DNA from: Antedon mediterranea
Taxonomy: Eukaryota > Echinodermata > Crinoidea > Comatulida > Antedonidae
Assembly (NCBI RefSeq): GCF_964355755.1
Contig: NC_092671.1
Span: 24,550,070-24,614,069, forward strand
Direction of reading: 5' to 3'
Length of the DNA: 64,000 bases
A program made the translations under genes and the position numbers. Below, one piece after another: positions 10,101 through 22,100 of this stretch. The notes below the pieces were generated by a model. It was not told where the DNA came from, made no database searches, and saw only the letters and a program-made list of their open reading frames with translations. Position 1 is the stretch's first letter; the number at the start of each line of letters is the position of its first letter.

Positions 10101-13100
10101 ATTATGAAGGGGATGAAAAAATGTGAAAAAGATAGCACAATTTCTCAAATAGGTATACCGTACGTACAATTTCTCAAAGAGGTAGCACAACTTCCGGAAT
10201 TAATGGATTGCACAATTTCTCAAAGAGGTAGCACAATTTCCCGAATGGTTAGCACAATTTCTCAAAGAGGTAGCACAATTTCCCGAATGGTTAGCACAAT
10301 GTCTCAAAGAGGTAGCACAATTTCCCAAATGGTTAGCACAATTTCTCAAAGAGGTAGCACAATTTCCCGAATGGTTAGCACAATTTCTCAAAGAGGTAGC
10401 ACAATTTCCCAAATGGTTAGCACAATTTCTCAAAGAGGTAGCACAATTTCCCGAATGGTTAGCACAATTTCTCAAAGAGGTAGCACAATTTCCCAAATGG
10501 TTAGCACAATTTCTCAAAGAGATAGCACAATTTCCCGAATGGTTAGCACAATTTCTCAAAGAGGTAGCACAAAATCTCCCGAATGGTTAGCACAATTTCT
10601 CAAAGAGGTAGCACAATTTCCCGAATGGTTAGCACAATTTTTCAAAGAGGTAGCACAATTTCCCGAATGGGTAGCACAATTTCTGGAATGGTTAGCACAA
10701 TTTCTCAAAGAGGTAGCACAATTTCCCGAATGGTTAGCACAATTTCTCAAAGAGGTAGCACAATTTCCCGAATGGGTAGCACAATTTCTCAAAGAGGTAG
10801 CACAATTTCCCGAATGGTTAGCACAATTATTTCTCAAAAAGGTAGCACAATTTCCTGAATGTTGCATATTGCACAATTTCTCAAAGAGGAGCACAATTTT
10901 TGTAATGGATTGCACACTTTCTCAAATGTAGGTAGCACAATATTTCGTGATTGTATGACCACAATTGTACTGGGAAGGTTTTAAACTATATTTAACAAAA
11001 TCACAGTGTGCAGAGGTTAGAGGGGTTGGAGGCTAAGTGATTTGCTGGGGTTAGTATCAATGACCACATGAGTAATGTGAACTGGGGGTATGTTTTAACT
11101 GCATTTGAAAACCGTCATAGAGCCGGGGTTTGCAATAGAATTTGTACCAGGAAGTTTAACATTATAAGTTAAAAAATCCCCGAGTGCGGGTGTGTGTTGG
11201 GGAGGTGGGTGCATTTTAGGGCATCTGGATAATGAGTTATCAAAATGATCGGGAATGTACTGTGAAGTTTTAAAACTGCATAGGAAACCCGCTCGGGCGT
11301 GTATAATTTCTAGTGATCAATGTTTTAAAATACTAGATTGCTATAGTGAACATAATGTATGTAGGCCTATGTGCAGTTTTCTTAGAATAACAAAACAACT
11401 AAAATGAGGCCTATACCCTTTATTATAATATCGTATAACATCAACTTGTTATTACACAATAAAAAAGATTGTTATTTATATGGGTTTCTTTTATGTTTAT
11501 TAACATTCAATTACATTTTTTTAAATAAAAAGATTTATTTTTTAGATTGTTTAGTATTATTAATTAATTCATATATCTGGTCCTATATACTAATATAGCG
11601 CAAAAACTTTTTGGGAAGCGTATGGGTACCACCCCCTACGGCTACATTATTTTATTTGAATTTCCCGCTCATATTCTCAAAAATTGTAGGCCTACCTATA
11701 CCAGGGAGTTGTTATTAATAACAACTCCCTGCCTATACCTCAGCCCGAGTCTGATGTGATGGTGTACCTCTTGACATTCCTACCAAATCCCATCGCACCA
11801 TCCCAGTTTATTTCAGAATCAATGTGTAGTAGGCTATGTATTTCATTGGTAAATTAATAAAATTAAAATTATTCAATTGTAATTGGTTGATCGCTTGACT
11901 ACGGTACTCAATCTAAGGTTGAACTTTGTAGCTCCCCATACAATACAAAATCGAAAAGGAAACATGGAAATAAAGGCTTGAAAAGGCTATTATATAAATA
12001 TTCATTTATTTCATGAAATCAAACTATTACCTAATCATTAAAACATGCTGTAACTGAAACCTGATGCTGTCGGTGATTGGCTGTTGGCAAACAAAGTGGG
12101 CTTGGCCTCTTTTACTACCCAGATACTTTCCTGCATGATTGATGGCCACTGTTCTGTTTAATTACCCATCAACAAGACTGATCAGGGTCAAAACAATTAC
12201 AGGCAATTATAGTACCCCGGGGTTAGCCGGGGTACTAAAAGCTCATGTTAAATAGGGCTCGTTTTCCTAATGATTATTAAGCTGTGGATTGGAACTTCAA
12301 ATCACATAATTTATCTTACAGTACCAGCCAGAACTACCATCCAATTTTGGATGCATCTGATGCATCATGAGTTCGTTGAGATTTTGTCAATGACGAGTCA
12401 ACGAGTGGCCCATTTCATCCTAACATTGTTATTTTGATGCATTTGCGCCCCTCGTTATTGTTTACAAATATTCAATCGTATCGAAATAACAATCTCTATT
12501 CATCATCTCAAGCACAATAAATCTAGGTCGTGCCCACAGATGGTTCTCGAATACATAGTAATTTCAGCGTTAAAAAACTGGCGACTTCAAATGTACATGC
12601 AGGACAATAATACATGTCGTTTACAGGAACGAATAAATAGACACTGTGATTTATGTACTCAACTAAAATTAGCACCCTGGGAATTACTTTCGAAAGAGAC
12701 AAGATGAGGGTTGAAGGATGGGGAAGAGGATGGGTGCAAAGACGAAAAATTTTTAAATATATTCTTTATCCATTTAGTAACGAAATATTAATTGTTTTCC
12801 TGTTTTACAAATAATATACCACTAAACCATGGAGGTATTTATACCTCCATGACTAAACACAGTAAAACATTGCTATTTAATACTTTGTTGAAACTGTCAC
12901 CGTATAGTCGATTGAAATAGTACAGTACATGTAACGATACATCACTAATACGACGTTTATATTTTTTTGTACAGTAATTACATTATTAACTAGAGGGTAC
13001 TCAGAGAGTACAAACCTCCGCCTACTGTAAAATTCCCCTACATAAAATGCCCCCTGAATATTTTTTTTTTACATTTTTTTTTATTAGTTCTAAGTGTAAA

Positions 13101-16100
13101 TATGTTAACTGCACACTACAAAGTTGTGGATGACAGTATGGTGTAATGGTTATGTATCCAGCCTCTCACAGTTGAGATTGCTGGTTCAAGTCCCACTGAG
13201 GTTTTTTTTTTTATTATTTTTTTATTTCTTTTTTTTTAGCTTTTTGTGGACCTTGATCTTTGACCTTGACCCTTCAAAATTTAATCACAATTATATGATG
13301 TGTCATTGATCATTGTGGCTAAGTTTGGTGAGAATCGGATAAAAACTGTGGTCTCTAGGCAGTAAAATAGTTTTTTGTTAGTTGTGACCTTGACCTATGA
13401 CCTTTTCCCCTCAAATTCGAACTCGTCCGAGCTTTTGGGGCATAGATAATTGTTGCCAAATTTGGTGAGAATCGGATAAAAACTGTGGCCTCCAGGCTGT
13501 TCACAGACACACACACACACAAACACACAAACATACAGGGGTGAAAATATAACCACCTTGGCGGAGGTAATTAATATAAATGTTCAGAAGGAACTGTCAG
13601 TAATAAAGTAAACACATCTATTCGGGGAAAATCGTAAATTCGCTTTAATCGTCAATAAATAATTATCTAAGTCAACTTAATTAGTAGGTCTAATGCTTTT
13701 CAATTGTTTCTTAGAGCCAATTCATACTTAAGTTAGTTCCTAACCACCAAAGTTGTTCTGCGTTTAGGGCATGTGATCCTTTGTAGTGTAGGCCTGTCCT
13801 CTACTGGCTTTACAACGCTACTCATGCCAGTGAGGGGGGGCGGGGATGGTGGTGTGGGTGGCGGTTTAACTGCAATAATAAAGATGACATAGACGGCGAC
13901 TGGAAAGGCTAGCTCATTATCCGTTAAAAAAAAACCCTATATCCAACCTCTGCAGCACAGATTGGATAAAATGGATCGAATTTCTGTTATGACTGTACAG
14001 TACTTGTCTATACGACGCCTGAGAGAATAGACACTTGTGGAACAGAGATTGGAATGTTCCATTTATCGCAGATCAAAACAGTTGTATAAATGTATATTAA
14101 ATCTATCAAAATAGTATTTTATAAAGAAAATCGGCATGTCTTCAACATTATGATGATGTACTCGAGCTGTTCAACCGGTTTTCAGCTTTTAAAAATAGTT
14201 ATTGTAGGAGGAGATAGGAAAATGTGAAGCATCCTCCTATTATTGTGTGCGGGTATTTTTCCATGGACATTCATTAGACAGTGTATACCACAATTGGAAA
14301 GCACCCCTATTTGGGGCAAATCGTTGAACCTAAATTCGTTTTAATCGTCAATAACTAATTACCTAACTAAATTTAATTAGTAAACAGGGTTACATCAGGT
14401 GGTTAAAATTAGTACCGAAAGTATTAACCAACTTTATATACCATCGAGCAAAAATTCTAGAAATAAACCGAGATTTATCGAATTTTGCCCTTACGTAAAT
14501 TTATATATAGAAGAGAAAAACAATGCACAGTTCCCTACTGTACTGTAAGTAGCTCCCGTCTAAAGTTCTCTCGTAGACGTTTCCAAGCAGGTGTATCCTT
14601 TGTGATCCAAAAATTTAAAAAAAGTAAACAATGTGTCTTTTCAAAGCTGAACAGTTATATTTTATTGATCTATTTTTTTTTTTTTCAAAACGACTAAATA
14701 ACAGGAATGCCCCACTAATTAAATGTGTTTGTGAATATTCAGTGTGACGTACAGGACATATTAGCCCTATAACCAAGACAAATCCCTTTTTTTATGCAAG
14801 GACATATTGTTTCATGTTGGATATGACTTTGATTATAAAAACAAATTAATTATGCTAATTAATCATGAATTTTTACTGTACGTCACAAATTAAGGTGATT
14901 TAAAAAAAATTCAATTATTTTTTATTATTATTATTATTATTATTCGTCATAGTAACAAATTAAATCTAGTTATGAATTGTTTTTACGCAGTGAACCAAAG
15001 TTTTATTCCTTTGAGAATAATGATGAATTTTCACATTAACAAGATCATTGTATTTTCTTTCTAGAAATGGATTTTTGTCATTCATCTGCTCTGTACTTTT
15101 TTTGCTATGTACTGTAAAGGTAACTATGTTAATTTTTATGCAAAATATAAAATGATTTTGAAATTATAATAAGGGGCTAAAAATAAAATTGGTATTGGGA
15201 TGAATTGAAAATGTGTAAAATAGTTTAAAAGTCCAGTTGCCGTTTACACACAGAAACAGGATTATTCTATGGTAAATTAAATGATTCTGAATTATTTTCT
15301 GAACACAACCATTAGAAAATAATAATGGTAAAACGATGAATCAGGAAGAAGATAGTAAATCCTTACTGAGAAATGATATACAGTACTGTTAAAATATCAA
15401 AACTTTCATAGTAAACATATTCTTTTAAAGGGCATGGTAAACAGTACTCTATTGACATATAGATACAGTTTACTGTACAGTATGACATGTCCTTTATACA
15501 GTGTAGTTAGTAGTAGTTGATCTGGTGCATTTGGAAATCTGTAAACAGACCATGAATTCTTTCCTATATCAAGAGGTGTACTGTATCTGTTTTAAAGTTA
15601 CCAGTGTTTTGAACTAACAGCTGGTGTAAGCATACTGTAGTGTATGGAAATCATTCTATGCTTTGATACAAATCGCTGTTTGATTGTATTGTTTTAGGTC
15701 ATTCGATTGTGCCACTCAGGAAAAGTTTTGTGTCACCAAGTTGTAATATTTACTTGTGCTGCCCTAGAATGTATTATTATGTAAGTACTGAATATGCTAT
15801 TTATTAAAATATAAAATTAAATAAAACAAAAAAGAGATTAAGAATTATATAATATTTGTTATGATTTTAAAAGTAATCCTGTGCTTATAGTTGTAGAATG
15901 AGTGAGTCAATGTTGCTTCATAGAAGTTTAATGTGGTCTCTCTATGCCTGGTTCTGATGGTAGTAAAAAGAACTTATTTAAACTTAGATCTAGTGTATCT
16001 TATGCCTTGTGGGCACTTTGAGAAAAACAAGTACTGTGCATCCTTCAAGATGAGTAGTGGGTTGTTGTGGATTGATTGTCAATGTCAGCAACCGTATACG

Positions 16101-19100
16101 TCTGACACGGACACGCCAGTGACTTATTTTAAAAGCGTCTATCATGCTAGTCAATATCTATCAATCTATTTATGTGTGGTTAATCTCTTTTTTATTATTA
16201 CCATTCCTTATAGACTATTAACAGGCAATTTATTGAATTTACTAAAATGAAAAATAATTAAGGGAAAAGTTGTAGTATAAAGTGATTTTATTTTTGTTGA
16301 CAGCACTGTTCACTGGGTGTATATTCATTATGCTCAACTGGAATTTGCTGCTCAGATTTTGAAATTGACTCAGCTAGTTGTTGTTTGTCACTTCTACCTT
16401 TCACGGTCATTACGCTTACTTAAAAGAGAAGAGCTTAACTTAAGGTTAGTTTGTTAATGTTTTTTTAATGTGGTTTTACTAAATATCAAAATATTAAATG
16501 TTAGCACAGTGTTCTCTGTATACTGGTTAAACTGGTATTATTATCATACAATTAGACAGTGATGTACATAATTATAGTACTTACTTACTGTTAATGAATA
16601 ATGAAATTAATACTTTTCAAAACTCTTGCCTACAGTAAGTGAAAAGGTTTAAAAATGTAAAATGATATAGAATGACAAGGTAAAACAATTGTTTTATTTT
16701 GAATGTTATCTTAATATTATTATTATTTTTGCTTATGGGACTACTTTATTTGTCCTTCAAATTGTTTTGGAATTGTTTTTGGCCAGTCACCAAGTCAGGA
16801 AGAGGAAGTACAGGACGATACTTAATTATCATTGCTAAATGAGCAAAACACTAGCCCAATTTTCCCAACTAACCTTCTATTGACAAGTCCAATTGTATTT
16901 TGTTTTTATGATATAATATTTTGTATAATATAATATAGTATCTTTTGTACACCTTTATTGAAAAAAATATAAATCATACATTTTTTTTATACAAATTTAT
17001 ATTGAAATTTGCATTTGCAGTACTGTTATAAATTTTCCTACTAATCTAAATTCACACAACAATTAACAATTTAAAGTTTTTAATGTAATCACAATTAGAT
17101 TAAAAAAATGTTCTTAATGGCTAAAAATCATGTGTTCAGTTCCAACAAAAAATACATCTTGTATTCCTCTTATGTACCTACTGTCTAAAAAAAATATTTC
17201 AACTATTTTATACTTATAAAATAACAGAAAACAAAGAAATAACATCTTATAATACAATAAATTAAAATGCCAGAAAAAGGACAGACTTGATAGAATTACT
17301 TTCTTGTAGCTTTTAATTGTTTGTGTTTTTTTCTCATAGGTTGCTGATACCATTATGTTTGATATTTCAATCATATTTTATCATCGTTACTGTATTTGGA
17401 ATAGTAGAAGCTAAACCAACAAAAACAGAGTGTAATGGTATGTACATGTAGGCCTACTTTGTGTTTTATAACATTACTTTTAACTGAGCATTCATTTCTC
17501 CCATTTGAATGATGTATCAGCTTCTGTCTATTACTCTAGGGGTTATAGGCCTAAATGCATGGCGAGAAATCTACATACATTGTCTCGAATGAAAACGTAC
17601 CGTAAAACCTTGAAAGAAGCCTGTCATGGGCGGCTTCTTTATTTAATACTCTTGGGTGGGCTTCTTTTGCAGACCAAAGAGGTGGAAAAGTTCTTTTCGA
17701 AAGAAGCCCTTTTGAGGTTTTACGTTAGAATTTGCATTGTCAACATTTTACACACGCTGTGGTTACGTGATAACAGATAAGGTGATTCCCAAAGAAGATA
17801 GGAGAGAAAAGATTATTTTACTGTATTTAGCAGTTTTGATGAATCATTGTGTTTGAGTTGTTTGATAAAGGAAAATTTAGACAGATGAAAATTGTAATGG
17901 TTCATTGTAATCTGTGCTACGGTATGTAATTATAAATTGACCGCAGGTATAATCCCACCCCCAACTTTATGATCACCTTTAAGCATCCCCGAGCAAAGTC
18001 CCAGTTTATAATTTAACATTTAGACAGAGGAGGGCCTAGCTTTCTAAAAGCCTAGACTGAGGTTGCGCAGTAGTTTGTGTCTCATGCAACACATGGAATT
18101 GTTTTACAGAGCTCGAGCGTCGGACCAGGAGAACCTCTTGATCAAGTTCAAGTAGGACGCTAGGTCTAGGTCACATTATGAAGAAATATTGACTTAATAT
18201 AAACATAACAAAATCTAACCCAACTCAAAGATGACACAATTACAATGCTCTTGAGAAGTTTATGTATTTAGGTATTAAAAGAAATTCTAAACCAACCAAG
18301 GGTCACATCAGAATATATCTTTAGATAGCCTATTTGCATTGTAGCCAAAAGAAGGATCGTCATTTTCGTTTCATACTCTGGGAAATAGTTATATAACCCC
18401 ACTTCCCAAATTTGGGCAAATTTCACCTACAAAAGTACAAGGGGGTGGAATTGTACCCGAGGAACTACGGTAGTAGGAAATTTGTACAGATTATTCCACC
18501 CAGGCCCGTAGCCAAGGGTTTTTTTCTGGTCCGGGCAAACGTCCTTTACAGCAAACCCCCATCCCCAACATGCCCAATACCCTCACCTCATCTCTGAAAA
18601 TCCTCCAAATACGTGCCCCACAGTGGCGGTTCCGCACAGAGCACTCTCATCTAATATACGGCAACAAAATGTTATCGTTTTTTAAATAGTCCATGTGTGT
18701 GAGGAGGATGAAAAAAGTACGATCGTTTTGCTCATTGGTAGCATGCTAGTCCGAGTGTCTTTTCCGGCCAATTAGAGGTGCCATTTATCATGAATCTTAT
18801 GTGCGAGACTACCATTTTATTTAACAAAATTCGCTTCGTCACTGTACGTTTTGATATCTTCTCGGTATAGCCTGGTTTCACTTAATATAATATATGAACT
18901 CTCCTGTTGCCTCTATTTTTGTTTTTTAGTCTCCACACTCACAAACTTGAAAAGTACCTGTGAGGGGATACAGATTATATTTTTTAATAATGTAGATCAT
19001 ATGGAAGTGAAGAATACATATGGGAAATGACTTAAGAAAATCCAATTGAATGTCACTAAAACTATATTGCATAATTGTATAATTGTATTTTATTGTATTA

Positions 19101-22100
19101 AAATCAGAATTTAAAATTTGTGTAATCACCTGATATAAACATTTACTTTGCAGATTAATGTGTCATCGTCAGTCTTAGGAATAATACCATGTCCGCATTC
19201 ACAATGTTAATACTTTACTATGAAACATACTTATTAATTCACTATTTATGATGGTTAATATTAGTTATATCAATTACTTTAACAGCTGAAAAAGATTTTA
19301 AGTGATCAATCTTCAAGTTTGATTTGTGCTAACTTCCGTAGTTAATCTTTGATAATGAAACACTATTGTTGTTAATTGAGACCTTGAGAATTACTGTCCA
19401 TACTACTTTTGTAAACATACTGTAAAGTACCTGTAACTGGTACAAACTTACGCCTACAGTAAATATTAGAATCGGATATAAATTTCATTATTGGACACCA
19501 GAACTTTTGATACATTTTCTGTATTATTTATTTATAAATTATTTAAAATATAGTTGGTCTAATTTAGTAAGTCTATGTTATATTATAATATATTGTTGAA
19601 GCCTTTGTACTTATATACCATGTGGTTATTAATATAACACCATTCCCACTTTTAATTGCAATGTTTTTTTGAACATTTTGGTCATTTTCTGCCATCTTTA
19701 CATTTCACATTTTGAGGTCGCAGAGATGTCAGTAGGGAGCCAATGATGAACCAATCATGGGGCATTTTCTGTTAATAACAGGCAACCATGGCCCCGTTTC
19801 TGCTGCCAAAAATATACCGTATATATACGGTATATTTTATATATGGTATATTTTTTGGCAGCAGAAACGGGTCTCATAAAAAATGCTACTCTCAAATTTC
19901 AGGTCAAAGGTCATTTTCAAGGTTATACCTGGAAGATGTTCATTGAGTATAAAAATAACTGGAAATAGGAATATTTTAAATGTTTACACAGAGGGGTTAT
20001 GGGTTGGGGAGTAATGGGATGTCAAGATCATCATACATATAATACTTGACCTATTTTCACGACAAAAATCGAAATGCTGACAGGTGGACAACATAAACAT
20101 TTAAATTAACAACATACTGGGTGAAAGTCTATTATAAAACTCTGTACAGTACTTTTGGATTGGCCAGATCTGATGGTGTAGATGATTTTCAGTGAATAAA
20201 ATAACTATCCTATATTTTGACCTTGTTTGACGTTTTGACCACTATAAACTGACCTTAAAACCCAAAATTGAAGATCATCTTCATCTGATGGCATTCACCC
20301 CTATTGTTTTTGTCACCCCACAAAGTATGCATTCAATATGATTGCCTGCTATTAACAAAAAATGCCCCCAAACTTTTTATAGAGGACTTTAGTGTATTTG
20401 GCCTTTCTACTCAAATTTTTTATTTGCATGTTATTAATATTTGTAACTTCAGATCCGTATTGGTTAATGCTGTCAGGAGTAGAGCTAGTTCTTGTGCAAA
20501 TCTTCCTTGTAGCTGGAGTTTATATAACAATGAAGTTGAATGAAGTGACAACTCTTGAGAGTGCAAGACGAGCTCAGAAAAGAGATTTATGGTGGTAAGT
20601 AGCTACTACTAATAAGTGGATACAAACACAATGTAGAAATAAAAAGAGAGAAGTAGTGAAAAATGAACACTGTATGAAAATACCATTATAATTTGTTATT
20701 AAATTACATGTTAACTAATAGTGTTTACTTTTCTTTTTAAAGCATAATCATTGTATTTGAATTGTCAACAATTGCTACTGTCATCTTTGATAGCTGTATG
20801 AAGGCAGGTGAGGAAGATAACTATAATGTATTATTGCATTGCAAATTATGGTTGTATTTATTGGATGGTGAGAATATTTACTGCTCTATTGAATGAGGCA
20901 GAGCTGAATTTAAATCAAGCATTGAATGGAATATTCTCAACAAATACAAAACATTCATTATTTTTTTTAATTCACATACCTTGTTTTATAACACACCTAC
21001 TGTATTTTTCTAAAAATAAACCTTGGCTGTCTGGAAAACGAGTTCGCTCTTATGGATACACCCAGCACAACATTTGTTAGTGTTATACATTATTTTGATA
21101 TGGTGGATGGAATAAATTGATACTGAATTGGTATTATGCAAAAATGTTATGTTTATTTCAGGTTTTGGAAATCAAGATCAAGATAATTCTTGCAGTGGTA
21201 TTTTTGTAAGTAATCAATTTAATTATGGCACAGCATTTAAATAACACTATTAATTTATTAATAGATTGCGATATCTATGTTATTCTTTAAAGATGTATTG
21301 TCTCCCAAAAACATGAAAAATGAAGATTAATTAAATCAGACTTTGAATAGGTTATTTTGTAGTTTTAATAAAGTTAATCACTTCCATAGGAAAAAAAACG
21401 GGAAAAAATAATGTTTTCACTTATAAAATAACATGATAAATGGTTAAATTCAACCAAAAATCCATTGGCTGGCAGCCAATTTGACCATTTTTTGCTTTAA
21501 ATTCTAGTTTTTTCAGGTAAATACATTTTTTTTTAATCCAATTTTTGGTTGAAGTCAATAACTATTATGTGACATTAACATGGCATATTCAAAAAAAAAA
21601 ATTGAAAAAAATTATTTTCCAGGGGGACAATATATCTTTAACTAGTAATGCCGTACAATGATCATAAACAAAAATATAGTTATTAGGGCCATAAAGAAAG
21701 GACATTTGCTTGTATTGTGTTAAATCGACTTATTTCCAAAATAAAAATAATATTCTTGAATATATTTTAATCAATTAACAGGCACAGAATTAATGCTAAT
21801 CGCCCGGTGATATACTGAAAATTAATTAATTTAGAAACGATAAAGATGAGAAAATTTATGAGAAGGAGAAAAATCCCCTTGCTTGATATGCAGATGTATT
21901 AGACCACTGGGCTTTCATAGTATCGTTCAAGTTCAATTGGAAGTGACAACCTGATGTACTATATATTATAATATAGATTTTGTATTTTTTAACATGTTTA
22001 TGTCAATATTTTAGAATCATAACCAAGTCTCATACAGTGTTGTCTACCTACTTCTAATGGTAAGTTATAGTTACAATATACAGTACTACCATTATAACAT

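Larger units (their letters stand above)
12538..14511 (-). repeat. Dispersed repeat family R1, copy A (longest), interrupted
   Basis: Read on the minus strand it starts TCTATATATAAATTTACG at 14511 and ends GAGAACCATCTG at 12538. It matches copy B (34462-35476) through shared words such as GTATATAAAGTTGG, GGTTGAACAGCTCGAGTAC and CCCAGGGTRCTAATTTTAG. An unrelated element sits inside at about 12989-13570 and a micro-element at 12828-12851. A second partial stretch of the same family at about 13615-13695 repeats the 14310-14390 part, so the copy is rearranged. No coding frame is seen. Confidence 0.7.

Noticed and set aside
10104..10931. 275-codon plus-strand frame and two 119-codon minus-strand frames
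   Set aside because: All follow from a 21-bp tandem period lacking stops; the predicted peptides are pure repeats without a known domain.
12208..12237. Palindrome TAGTACCCCGG..CCGGGGTACTA as another micro-element
   Set aside because: No direct repeat at its flanks, so it does not share the 7-bp signature.
13132..13203. Functional tRNA-Glu gene
   Set aside because: Acceptor and T stems pair poorly and it is embedded in a SINE-like element.
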